31,179 nt of DNA from UBA11891 sp965658355 (GTDB lineage Bacteria > Bacteroidota > Bacteroidia > Flavobacteriales > Flavobacteriaceae): positions 1 through 31,179 of the forward strand of contig CBFHRX010000022.1 in assembly GCA_965658355.1 (NCBI GenBank), in the 5' to 3' direction. The translations under genes and the position numbers were made by a program. Shown here piece after piece: positions 7,234 through 14,471 of the stretch. Numbering within the stretch: position 1 is the first letter of the stretch; every line of letters begins with the position of its first letter. The notes beneath the pieces are model-generated. The model saw only the letters and a program-made list of their open reading frames with translations, ran no database searches and was not told where the DNA came from.

Positions 7234-8883
7234 AGGGGTCATTTGTAGTGTAAGAGAGATTAGAATAGTCAAAATTGCACCAATGGCGTTTAACCACAAA
7301 TACCCAACCCAATCTTGTGAGAAGATATAAAAGACAGAAAGTTGAGAACAAACAGCTGCCCAAAATACCGCTTTTCCATGTACTTTTTTAATAAAGAAAG
7401 CCACCAAAAAGATCCCCAGAATAGTACCATAAAAAACAGAACCAATAATATTGACAAGTTGGATTAAGTTTTCAAACAGATTGCCGATGGAGGCAAAAGC
7501 AATGGCAATCCCTCCCCAAAGAAGCGTAAAACCTTTCGCTGCCTGGACATAATGGAGTTCACTTTTACCAGGCCAATTCCGCTTGTAAACGTCCACCAGA
7601 GTAGTAGCGGATAGTGCATTGAGTTCTGAAGCAGTGGAGCTCATTGCTGCTGAAAAAATCATCGCCAATAGCAAACCGATTACGCCTACAGGTAAGTGAT
7701 TTAGAATAAACGTAATAAACACAAAATCTTTGTCATTAGTAGTAAGTCCAAGCTCAGCCTCATCCAATAATAACTTGGCTTCTTCTCTTTGCGATCGATT
7801 GCGATTGTTTAGTTCTTGATAGTGGATCTGTAACCTATTGTCTGTAGGGAAGTTTGGGTCTAGGAGCAGTTCTTTAATTTCCTTTTGGAGTTCTTTATTT
7901 TCAACTTGCAACTCTTTAAAAGCGCTTCCCACTGCGGTAGTGGCTATTTTTTCTTCGGTTTGGGGGTTAAAATGGAGGGGAGCAGGTTCAAACTGGTAAA
8001 AAACAAAGACCATAACCCCGACAAGTAAAATAAAAAATTGCAGGGGGACTTTAAGAAAACCATTCATCAGAAGCCCCATTTGACTTTCTTTAAGTGACTT
8101 TCCAGAGAGATAGCGTTGCACTTGTGATTGGTCTGTCCCAAAATAAGACAGGGCTAAAAAAAGCCCTCCGGTGATACCGCTCCAAAACGTATATCTATTG
8201 TTGACATCAAAACTAAAGTCGAGCACTTGCAATTTTCCACTGGTACCTGCAATATATAAGGCCTCTTTAAAATTGATGCCTTGAGGAAAAGCGGCGATGA
8301 TAGCGAAAAAGGCAACAAATAATCCCAAAAAAATGACTGTCATTTGTTGTTTTTGTGTCACATTTACTGCCTGTGTGCCCCCAATAACGGTATATAAAAT
8401 AACGAGAAGACCTATCCCAACCACCACTCCTTTTAAGGGCCATCCAAGAATGGCACTCATAATAATAGCGGGTGCATAAATGGTAATTCCAGCTGCAAGT
8501 CCTCTTTGAATCAAGAAAAGTGCGGCTGTTAAGGTTCGGGTTTGCCAATTAAATCGTTCCTCTAAAAACTCATAGGCTGTATAGACATTTAGTCTGTGAT
8601 AGAGGGGCAGGAAAAAGAGGCAGATGATCAACACTGCAAAGGGTAAGCCAAAATAAAATTGCACAAATCCCATTCCGTCATGAAAGGCTTGACCAGGAGT
8701 GGATAAAAAAGTAATGGCACTCGCTTGGGTTGCCATAACAGAAAGTCCAACCGTCCACCATCTGCTTTGATTGCCCCCGCGCAAATAACTTTGAATATTG
8801 GTTTGCTGGCGGTTTTTCCAAATGCCATAAACCACTATTCCCAATAAGGTACTCAAGAGTATAGTCCAATCTATAACACTCAT
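7216..8883 (-). CDS. Sodium:solute symporter (SSS family)
   Basis: A 555-residue membrane transporter with about 13 predicted helices. Core SSS signatures are seen: SVMATQASAITFLSTPGQAF (48-67), a GGTQAVNVTQKQQ segment (168-180), and LLAMIFSAAMSSTASELNAL (404-423), which is the sodium-binding helix 8 region. The ATG at 8883 is chosen over an upstream alternative at 8922 because the 29-residue gene occupies that sequence and overlaps this ATG as ATGA. A hydrophilic, charged insertion (about 305-385) rich in Lys, Glu and Gln, likely coiled coil, interrupts the helix bundle. The pairing with a PIG-L deacetylase suggests uptake of a sugar-like or N-acylated product; the substrate is unknown. Its last codons lie inside a terminator stem. 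Confidence 0.92.
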   Translation of the reverse strand: MSVIDWTILLSTLLGIVVYGIWKNRQQTNIQSYLRGGNQSRWWTVGLSVMATQASAITFLSTPGQAFHDGMGFVQFYFGLPFAVLIICLFFLPLYHRLNVYTAYEFLEERFNWQTRTLTAALFLIQRGLAAGITIYAPAIIMSAILGWPLKGVVVGIGLLVILYTVIGGTQAVNVTQKQQMTVIFLGLFVAFFAIIAAFPQGINFKEALYIAGTSGKLQVLDFSFDVNNRYTFWSGITGGLFLALSYFGTDQSQVQRYLSGKSLKESQMGLLMNGFLKVPLQFFILLVGVMVFVFYQFEPAPLHFNPQTEEKIATTAVGSAFKELQVENKELQKEIKELLLDPNFPTDNRLQIHYQELNNRNRSQREEAKLLLDEAELGLTTNDKDFVFITFILNHLPVGVIGLLLAMIFSAAMSSTASELNALSATTLVDVYKRNWPGKSELHYVQAAKGFTLLWGGIAIAFASIGNLFENLIQLVNIIGSVFYGTILGIFLVAFFIKKVHGKAVFWAAVCSQLSVFYIFSQDWVGYLWLNAIGAILTILISLTLQMTPKKTRQ

Positions 8884-8969
8884 AGGCCAAATTGATTCAT
8901 GAAAAAGGCCATCAACACCCAATACAGTCCGTTGGCCAAAACTAAATATAAATAGATACGTTTATTCAT
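8880..8969 (-). CDS. 29-residue membrane peptide between deacetylase and symporter
   Basis: An ATG at 8969 starts one base after the TAG of the PIG-L deacetylase gene and runs to a TGA at 8880 that overlaps the symporter ATG as ATGA. The product begins MNKRIYLYLVLANGLYWVLM and ends FFMNQFGL. It has basic residues at 3-4 and an uninterrupted hydrophobic stretch (about 5-24), so one membrane helix with the N-terminus inside is likely. Exact fitting to both neighbours argues for a real translated gene that couples symporter translation. It may be a small subunit of the transporter, or simply a coupling leader. I know of no named family. Confidence 0.62.
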   Translation of the reverse strand: MNKRIYLYLVLANGLYWVLMAFFMNQFGL

Positions 8970-8970
8970 C

Positions 8971-11415
8971 CTACAGCGCTATCAGGTTCAGTAATAAGCG
9001 ATAGGCTCCTGGAACGCCTGCAGGAAGCTCACGGAAGAAACTTAGCCCTGTGTAAACAACTGTTCCTTTTCCGTGTTTAGCCACTAAGAGACTTCCTTTT
9101 GTTTCTTTTTCATTAGGATCTTTCATAGCAATTAGCGGGGTGTAATTGGGGTCCCAGCTGCGGGCAAAATAGAGCCCTCTTTCCTGAACCCATCCCTCAA
9201 AGTCTTGCTTTCCAATCTTATGTGGGGTGGTCCATACAGGATGCTCTTTGTCAAGGATGCGTACAGGACTCTCTTCATCTGTTACCCGGTCTCTTGAAAG
9301 TTGTATGGGATAGGGCAATATGTTTTTGGTTTTCATCCTTCTACTGGTAGTATATTGCACAATAAGAGTACCCCCTTGTTGGGCAAAATCAAACAACATT
9401 TGATTTTTGTACTTCAGCGATTCTAGCACATTGTAGGCACGAATTCCTAGTAATAGGGTGTCAAATTGATTTAATTCTTCTTGAGTAGCTGTATTGATAT
9501 CGATACTTTCAATAGGCAATCCAATGGCGCTAAGCTTTTCAGCAACAAGATCTCCAGCTCCCATTATATAGCCCACTTTTTTTTTGGGGACTTCTAAGTT
9601 TAAGCGAACGAGTTTGGCTTCACTAGGTTGCGCAACATATTGTTTAGGGATGTGTTCATACTCGATTTCTTGAACTGTATACAGTCGGTCAAGTGTTTTT
9701 TCTCCAATATGAACTAAAGGACCCATGAGCCCACTTTTTGCCTTTGCTGATGGCTTCAGTTTGTAGTTTAGGAATTGCGATCCGCCTCTTTGGGTGATGG
9801 CCACTTTTTTCTTAGCACTCTCAATGGACCATCCTTCGGGAAAGCACAATTCAACTTCACCTGTAAATTGTTCCCCATAATTGATTATTTCCATTTGAAT
9901 AGTTTGCTCCTCGAGCTTGGGGTAAAGTTGTACATTTTTTTGAAAGTTTACAGCTATGGGTGGCAGCACATAAAAGGGGGTGCTTATTTCTCCTCTAACA
10001 GGATCTGTTGTCCGATACTGTATAGGTTCTTTGAATTCAATTCTAGTTCCGTCGATTCTAAGGTTGATGTTTAGGGATAGTGGGGGAGTCTCCGCCAGGC
10101 CTCTGTATTTTTCATCTTGAATCGCAAAACTTCCCAGGCTTCCTTTTTGTTTTAACCAATAGGGGGTTGTCAATGTTTCGGATAATTGAACACCTATGTT
10201 ATGTGTTACTTTTTTAGTGTCTTTAAGCGGTGAATTCAAAACAGCTGCTCCTACTTTTTCTATTTCTAGGGCTATTGGTGTTTGTTGTACAGCTGCAAGG
10301 GTAACATCTAAGAATTCACCTGCTGTTCCGTAGGGTCTTGATGCATTTAGCTGAAGCGTCAATCCTGCACAGGCTTTTATAAGATTCAAGGTCTCCTGTA
10401 GTTTTCTTTTTTTCCAAACGGAGGGTTCTAGTTTTTCTATGGCTTGGTATATTTCAAGTAACTTGGGAATGCTTTTTGAAGGCCTTTTAAAATCAAAGTT
10501 CGCGAGTGTTTGCTGAACCAAGCTTTTTACTTTATCCCCTCCTTTGAGCCGCGACCAGCTGGTATCGATCCCTTCAAAGGGATCGTTTGATTTTGGTAAA
10601 TCGCCTTGTATCAATTCTATATATTCTGTCCGACTTCCCAATTGAGGGGCTGAACCAAATCCCTGGGATTTATGAGAGCTTCTGCTTTCGGCAGCCAATT
10701 CATTGTTTGACTTTCCTGTTAGGGGAGTATAGTTTCCAATTTCAAGAGCTATAAAATTTGATTTGTCAACTTGGGCAAAACGTTCTCTACTTCCATACCG
10801 CCACCAGGAAGTATTGTAAAATTGCCTTTTGACTTGCCATAGTTCTTGATGCTGTAGTTGTTCTGGATAGCGAGAGGGATCATTGCTAAGCGAAAAAGCC
10901 TCGTAGCTAAGGAGGGCAGAAGAAGTGTGATGCCCATGGGTAGTCCCAGGTGTCCTATGATCAAAACGATGGATGATAATGTCAGGTTGGTAGGCACGAA
11001 TACGGGCCACTACCTCACCAAGGATTTGATCTTTGTCCCAAATCCGTAGGGTTTCATCTGGATTTTTAGAATATCCAAAATCAATAGCAGAGCTGAAAAA
11101 CTGCTTTCCACCGTCTATTTTTCGGGCCTCAAGGAGTTCATTAGTCCTGATGACACCCAGTTGTTCTCGAAGTTCTGTTCCGATGAGGTTTTGTCCTCCA
11201 TCACCACGCGTAAGAGAGAGATAAGCCGCTTCTGCGTGAACATGATTGGCAAAGTGTGAGAGTAGAGCGGTGTTTTCATCATCGGGATGGGCTGCAACAT
11301 AAAGTACCGAACCCAAGAAGTTTAATTTCTCTAAGTCCTGATATATTTTTCCTGCTGACTGTGAGTAGCCAGTCATAAAGCTTAAAAGCACTAAAAAAAG
11401 AATAGGTCGCTTCAT
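8971..11415 (-). CDS. Secreted PIG-L (LmbE-like) deacetylase with C-terminal GATase-like domain
   Basis: An 814-residue protein with a signal peptide (MKRPILFLVLLSFMTGYSQ). The N-terminal domain (about 30-260) is a PIG-L zinc-dependent N-acyl-glucosamine deacetylase: AHPDDE at 42-47 supplies two metal ligands, TRGDGGQNLIG follows at about 69-79, and a histidine-rich segment GTTHGHHTSS contributes further ligands. A beta-rich middle (about 330-590) resembles carbohydrate-associated NPCBM/Ig-like regions. The C-terminal part (about 610-814; VGYIMGAGDLVAEKLSAIG, GGTLIVQYTT, KGTVVYTGLSFFRELPAGVP) looks like a class I glutamine amidotransferase-like fold without an obvious catalytic Cys-His-Glu set. 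Followed directly by the 29-residue peptide and the symporter, it probably removes acyl groups from an extracellular sugar derivative before uptake. The substrate is not known. Confidence 0.88.
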   Translation of the reverse strand: MKRPILFLVLLSFMTGYSQSAGKIYQDLEKLNFLGSVLYVAAHPDDENTALLSHFANHVHAEAAYLSLTRGDGGQNLIGTELREQLGVIRTNELLEARKIDGGKQFFSSAIDFGYSKNPDETLRIWDKDQILGEVVARIRAYQPDIIIHRFDHRTPGTTHGHHTSSALLSYEAFSLSNDPSRYPEQLQHQELWQVKRQFYNTSWWRYGSRERFAQVDKSNFIALEIGNYTPLTGKSNNELAAESRSSHKSQGFGSAPQLGSRTEYIELIQGDLPKSNDPFEGIDTSWSRLKGGDKVKSLVQQTLANFDFKRPSKSIPKLLEIYQAIEKLEPSVWKKRKLQETLNLIKACAGLTLQLNASRPYGTAGEFLDVTLAAVQQTPIALEIEKVGAAVLNSPLKDTKKVTHNIGVQLSETLTTPYWLKQKGSLGSFAIQDEKYRGLAETPPLSLNINLRIDGTRIEFKEPIQYRTTDPVRGEISTPFYVLPPIAVNFQKNVQLYPKLEEQTIQMEIINYGEQFTGEVELCFPEGWSIESAKKKVAITQRGGSQFLNYKLKPSAKAKSGLMGPLVHIGEKTLDRLYTVQEIEYEHIPKQYVAQPSEAKLVRLNLEVPKKKVGYIMGAGDLVAEKLSAIGLPIESIDINTATQEELNQFDTLLLGIRAYNVLESLKYKNQMLFDFAQQGGTLIVQYTTSRRMKTKNILPYPIQLSRDRVTDEESPVRILDKEHPVWTTPHKIGKQDFEGWVQERGLYFARSWDPNYTPLIAMKDPNEKETKGSLLVAKHGKGTVVYTGLSFFRELPAGVPGAYRLLLNLIAL

Positions 11416-11431
11416 ATCATATACTGTATAT

Positions 11432-12328
11432 CTAGTAAGGGATTAAATTCAATTCAGTTCTATACTTTTCATCTCCCGCTTTATTCAGTTTCCAATAGGG
11501 GAGTTTTACAGTTTTACGGCGAAAGGCTTTGGTTGTAAAAGAAGCTCCTTTATCAGACTCGTCTTCCCACCCTTCGATCAAATAGGGGGGGGCTTTTTGA
11601 AAATGAATCTTGAGTTTTCGGCCCAAGCTGGGGAAGCTAATTTCGTAGGTTGAAAGGGAGTCTCCGGGTGTTAATGCTGCAACAGCAGTTACTGTTTTAA
11701 GTGGCAAATGGTTTAAGCGGAGGAGTTCCAAGCTGGGCAAAAGGGTGAATTCTCCTAGGGGTAACTTTTCTGGATGCAATCGGATCCGATTCCAGAGTTC
11801 ATCTTCTGTGAGGGTATTCATGGGGAAACGTATATGTTGGTCCTCTTCGCCTTCAAAATAAGAATGACTTCTCAGCTCCATTGGGTCTCTGTGGTTCAAT
11901 TGCAAATAACTTTGCCCACACCACTCTTGGATAGAAGTACTTATTTTAGCCAAATGCGGCTCCCATCCTAGGTAGGTAAAACTACTGCTCATGATGGAAT
12001 AAGGATAGATGCCTGTCAGAAAATTCTTTTGCTTATTTAGTTTTAATACTACTTTGGAAGAAGTAGATTTAGAATTGGCTTTGACCTGATTTTGAGTATC
12101 AAAATCTTCCGTCACAAAGATCAAAACAGCTTCTCCTTTGCGAATGGAGCCGTAGCGTGACTGCTCTAAGCTGTAGGAAGAAATTTCAGCAGTTCCATCA
12201 AACCAATAGGATTTAAACCCATCCTCTAAATGCGCAGCTGTTTTGTGAAGAGCAATCCCTTTAACTGTTTTGGGAGACTGGCAAGCCGCTCCTAAGACTA
12301 ATATCAAGATCAGTATATCCAGTTTCAT
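11432..12328 (-). CDS. Lipoprotein of unknown function
   Basis: A 298-residue protein with a short signal peptide ending in lipobox LGAAC (lipidation at C16). No acidic run follows the cysteine, so a periplasm-facing outer membrane location is the default guess. The body is beta-rich with alternating hydrophobic strands (AVLIFVTEDFD, SSKVVLKLNKQ, TYEISFPSLGRKLKIHF) and YLIEGWEDE. I do not recognise the domain. Homologues next to maf in flavobacterial genomes are sometimes listed as septum formation inhibitor Maf, which this is not: no Maf motifs are present. It lies 30 bases after the maf stop and 16 bases before the PIG-L gene in one co-directional run. Confidence 0.8.
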   Translation of the reverse strand: MKLDILILILVLGAACQSPKTVKGIALHKTAAHLEDGFKSYWFDGTAEISSYSLEQSRYGSIRKGEAVLIFVTEDFDTQNQVKANSKSTSSKVVLKLNKQKNFLTGIYPYSIMSSSFTYLGWEPHLAKISTSIQEWCGQSYLQLNHRDPMELRSHSYFEGEEDQHIRFPMNTLTEDELWNRIRLHPEKLPLGEFTLLPSLELLRLNHLPLKTVTAVAALTPGDSLSTYEISFPSLGRKLKIHFQKAPPYLIEGWEDESDKGASFTTKAFRRKTVKLPYWKLNKAGDEKYRTELNLIPY

Positions 12329-12358
12329 AAGAGGAAAGATACTTTTTAACTTGCTTTA

Positions 12359-12958
12359 TTAGTCTGGCTTAACCGAGAGTTTGTTAACAAGTTTAGTGTA
12401 AAATTGAGCCATTGGCAGACCGACAACATTGGTATAGCTTCCTTTAATATTTTTGATGCCGATCGTCCCAATACGATCCTGAATACCATAAGCACCTGCT
12501 TTGTCCATAGGAGAACCGCTAGCAATGTAGGCGTCAATTTCATTTTTTGATAGTGTGTTGAAAGTGACCTCAGTTCGAACTGTAATAATGTCCCACTCTT
12601 GGATTGTCAAAAAGCCCACTGCGGTAATCACTTCATGCGTAGCTCCAGACAAGGCGCTGAGCATTTCGAAGGCTTCTTTTTCTGATTGTGGTTTCCCCAG
12701 ATAGCTTTCTTCATGCCATACAATAGTATCTGCGGTGATAACTAATTGTTGGGGTTTGATGATAGCACGAAAAGGGTCTGCTTTGAGCGTGGTGATATGT
12801 TGGGCAATTTCGGCCCCTTTTAGGTGGCGCGGATACTTTTCTTCTACCTCAAACTTTTGAACCCGAAAAGGGATTTCCAATTCGTTTAAAAACTGCTGCC
12901 TTCTCGGAGAACCACTGGCAAGTATGAGTTCGTAATTATATGGATTTTTAAGTCCCAT
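12359..12958 (-). CDS. maf: Maf-family nucleoside triphosphate pyrophosphatase
   Basis: A 199-residue house-cleaning enzyme of the Maf/HAM1-like fold that hydrolyses non-canonical or dTTP/UTP nucleotides to monophosphate and pyrophosphate in the cytoplasm. The opening LASGSPRRQQFLNEL (about 13-27) is the Maf phosphate-binding motif, ITADTIVW (about 75) the catalytic aspartate region, GKPQSEKEAFEML the conserved Lys/Glu segment, and YGIQDRIGTIGIKNIKGSYT with NVVGLPM closes the active site. Full family length. It starts 2 bases after the KdsC-like gene stop, so the two are co-translated. Confidence 0.95.
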   Translation of the reverse strand: MGLKNPYNYELILASGSPRRQQFLNELEIPFRVQKFEVEEKYPRHLKGAEIAQHITTLKADPFRAIIKPQQLVITADTIVWHEESYLGKPQSEKEAFEMLSALSGATHEVITAVGFLTIQEWDIITVRTEVTFNTLSKNEIDAYIASGSPMDKAGAYGIQDRIGTIGIKNIKGSYTNVVGLPMAQFYTKLVNKLSVKPD

Positions 12959-12960
12959 TA

Positions 12961-13485
12961 TCAGTCGTTTTTGGCACTTTTAATAGTTCCCCATTTGCCT
13001 TGAACACGAAGTACTTGCTCTATGATTTCTCGAACACAGCCTTCCCCTCCTTTTTTAGGCGAAATATAATCTGACATTTGTAGAACATCTGTTACTGCGT
13101 CTTTGGGACAGCAGCTAACCCCCACTTTTTCCATGACCGGGATATCGGGAACATCATCTCCCATGTAAAGTAAATTTTCGGGTTTTAAATCATAACTATC
13201 GAGTAGGTCTTGATAGGCATCAAGTTTGTGGTGTGCTCCTAAATAAATATCAAAAACGCCAAGGGCTTTTAACCTATTCCGGACCCCCTCATTCGTACCG
13301 CCTGATATGATAACTATTTTCAATCCAGCGTCTAAAGCACACTTAAGAGCATAGCCGTCTTTGGTATCCATTTGCCGATACATTTCACCCTCAGTGGTTA
13401 TAATGACTTTTCCGTCTGTAAGAACACCATCTACATCAAATACCAAGGTGGTTATTTGAGAAAGTCTTTGTTTGTAATTAGTCAT
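12961..13485 (-). CDS. KdsC-like HAD phosphatase
   Basis: A 174-residue tetrameric-type HAD phosphatase without a cap domain. Motif I is FDVDGVLTDG (D17 nucleophile, D19 acid), motif II is VIISGGT, the lysine is in the following region and motif IV is LYMGDDVPD. This pattern and length match 3-deoxy-D-manno-octulosonate 8-phosphate phosphatase (KdsC), which makes Kdo for lipopolysaccharide. No kdsA, kdsB or kdsD gene is nearby, so the KdsC assignment rests on motif likeness. The start overlaps the DUF2520 gene end by 8 bases. Confidence 0.88.
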   Translation of the reverse strand: MTNYKQRLSQITTLVFDVDGVLTDGKVIITTEGEMYRQMDTKDGYALKCALDAGLKIVIISGGTNEGVRNRLKALGVFDIYLGAHHKLDAYQDLLDSYDLKPENLLYMGDDVPDIPVMEKVGVSCCPKDAVTDVLQMSDYISPKKGGEGCVREIIEQVLRVQGKWGTIKSAKND

Positions 13486-14227
13486 GGTACTTTTTTTGAA
13501 TTGCTTGGGTTAAAACGTTATAAATTTCTTTTTTCTGTGGGTCTTGAAGTAATTCAAGATGTTTGTCAATCACATTTTGATCCTGCCTTCTAGCAGGCCC
13601 TGTTTGAGCTTGTTCTGGGGAAAGTGTTTGGAGCTTATTCGTGCTTTCTTTGATCAAAGGCAGTAACACCTCAAATGGGATGTCATTATCTTGACAAATC
13701 TCAGCCCCAATTTGATACAAATGGTTGCTGAAGTTATTGACAAATACAGCGGCCATATGCAATTGAAGTCTTTGATGAGAATCCATCCAGTAGTAGTTAA
13801 CACTCAAAGTATGAACCAGTGTTTTTAATTTTTCTTTAGACGCTTGTTTTTCGACCTCTAAAAAAAAGGGTATCCGGTCAAAGGCAAGCGTTTTTTTTTT
13901 GGTGAAGCTTTGCAAGGGATACAATACAGCCTTGGCTCCCTTGTTTTCTAGGGCAGAAAGGGGGATGCTCCCTGACGTGTGTATGGCCATTCCTGTTTTG
14001 GGAAGTTGAGCAGAAACAGTCTCGATTTCACTATCGGGCAAGCACAATACATAAATAGAATTTGGCCGTATATCAGCAAGCTCCGAAATGATCTGTGTGT
14101 CTCCAATCGTATTGTTGCTTTCAGACCTATTCAACCATTGGGTAATAGAAATAGCAGGGTGTTTATGCCAAGCCTCAAATAAGTGAGTACCTAGATTTCC
14201 AGCTCCAATAAGGGCTATGTTTTGCAT
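13478..14227 (-). CDS. DUF2520 / F420-dependent-oxidoreductase-like Rossmann protein
   Basis: A 249-residue protein resembling pyrroline-5-carboxylate reductase in layout. It has an N-terminal Rossmann motif IALIGAGNLGTHLFEAW (about 3-19), a middle VLCLPDSEIETVSAQLP and HTSGSIPLSAL as in DUF2520 proteins, and a helical C-terminal dimerisation domain (from about 150) with HMAAVFVNNFSNHLY. I use the ATG at 14227; the frame extends two codons to a TTG at 14233 that lies inside the putative -7 box, so the ATG is preferred. First gene of the run to kdsC-like and maf. The reaction is unknown. Confidence 0.88.
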   Translation of the reverse strand: MQNIALIGAGNLGTHLFEAWHKHPAISITQWLNRSESNNTIGDTQIISELADIRPNSIYVLCLPDSEIETVSAQLPKTGMAIHTSGSIPLSALENKGAKAVLYPLQSFTKKKTLAFDRIPFFLEVEKQASKEKLKTLVHTLSVNYYWMDSHQRLQLHMAAVFVNNFSNHLYQIGAEICQDNDIPFEVLLPLIKESTNKLQTLSPEQAQTGPARRQDQNVIDKHLELLQDPQKKEIYNVLTQAIQKKYHD

Positions 14228-14230
14228 GCT

Positions 14231-14238
14231 CAAAAATA
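14231..14238 (-). promoter_or_regulatory. -7 box, possibly producing a leaderless message
   Basis: On the minus strand TATTTTTG fits TAnnTTTG. A TTTG at 14262-14265 lies 23 bases upstream. The ATG of the DUF2520 gene (14227) begins only 3 bases after the box, so transcription would start at or inside the start codon. Confidence 0.45.
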
Positions 14239-14355
14239 GACAATAAATATATGGGACAGAACAAAGATCCTCTATTCTTATGGTAATTGAATCGTAAAAG
14301 GCATCCCTTAAAAAGAGCTTTAATAGGTTTTTTTAGCCTTTGGATATCGAAAACA

Positions 14356-14382
14356 GGGGCACTCTTTTTAGGGAAGTGCCCT
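14356..14382. other. Hairpin in the divergent intergenic region
   Basis: GGGGCACT (14356-14363) pairs with AGTGCCCT (14375-14382) over 8 base pairs including one G-T pair, with an 11-base loop CTTTTTAGGGA. No T tract follows, so it is not a terminator on the plus strand. It sits between the divergent promoters of DUF2520 and ccsBA. The rest of 14239-14416 shows nothing else recognisable. Confidence 0.35.
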
Positions 14383-14416
14383 CCTGAATAAAGCGCTGTA
14401 ATTGATGCTTTAATTA

Positions 14417-14448
14417 TTGGACATATTCGAAGAGGTGTTCTATCTTTG
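14417..14448 (+). promoter_or_regulatory. Promoter of ccsBA
   Basis: TTG (14417-14419), 21-base spacer, then TATCTTTG (14441-14448), matching the Bacteroidota -33/-7 pattern. The box ends 23 bases before the ATG at 14472. Confidence 0.6.
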
Positions 14449-14471
14449 CCGCTGTTGATGATGTAAGAAAG

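Noticed and set aside
8267..8548. 93-codon frame overlapping the symporter on the same strand in another frame
   Set aside because: Composition is that of an out-of-frame translation; the symporter motifs lie in the other frame.
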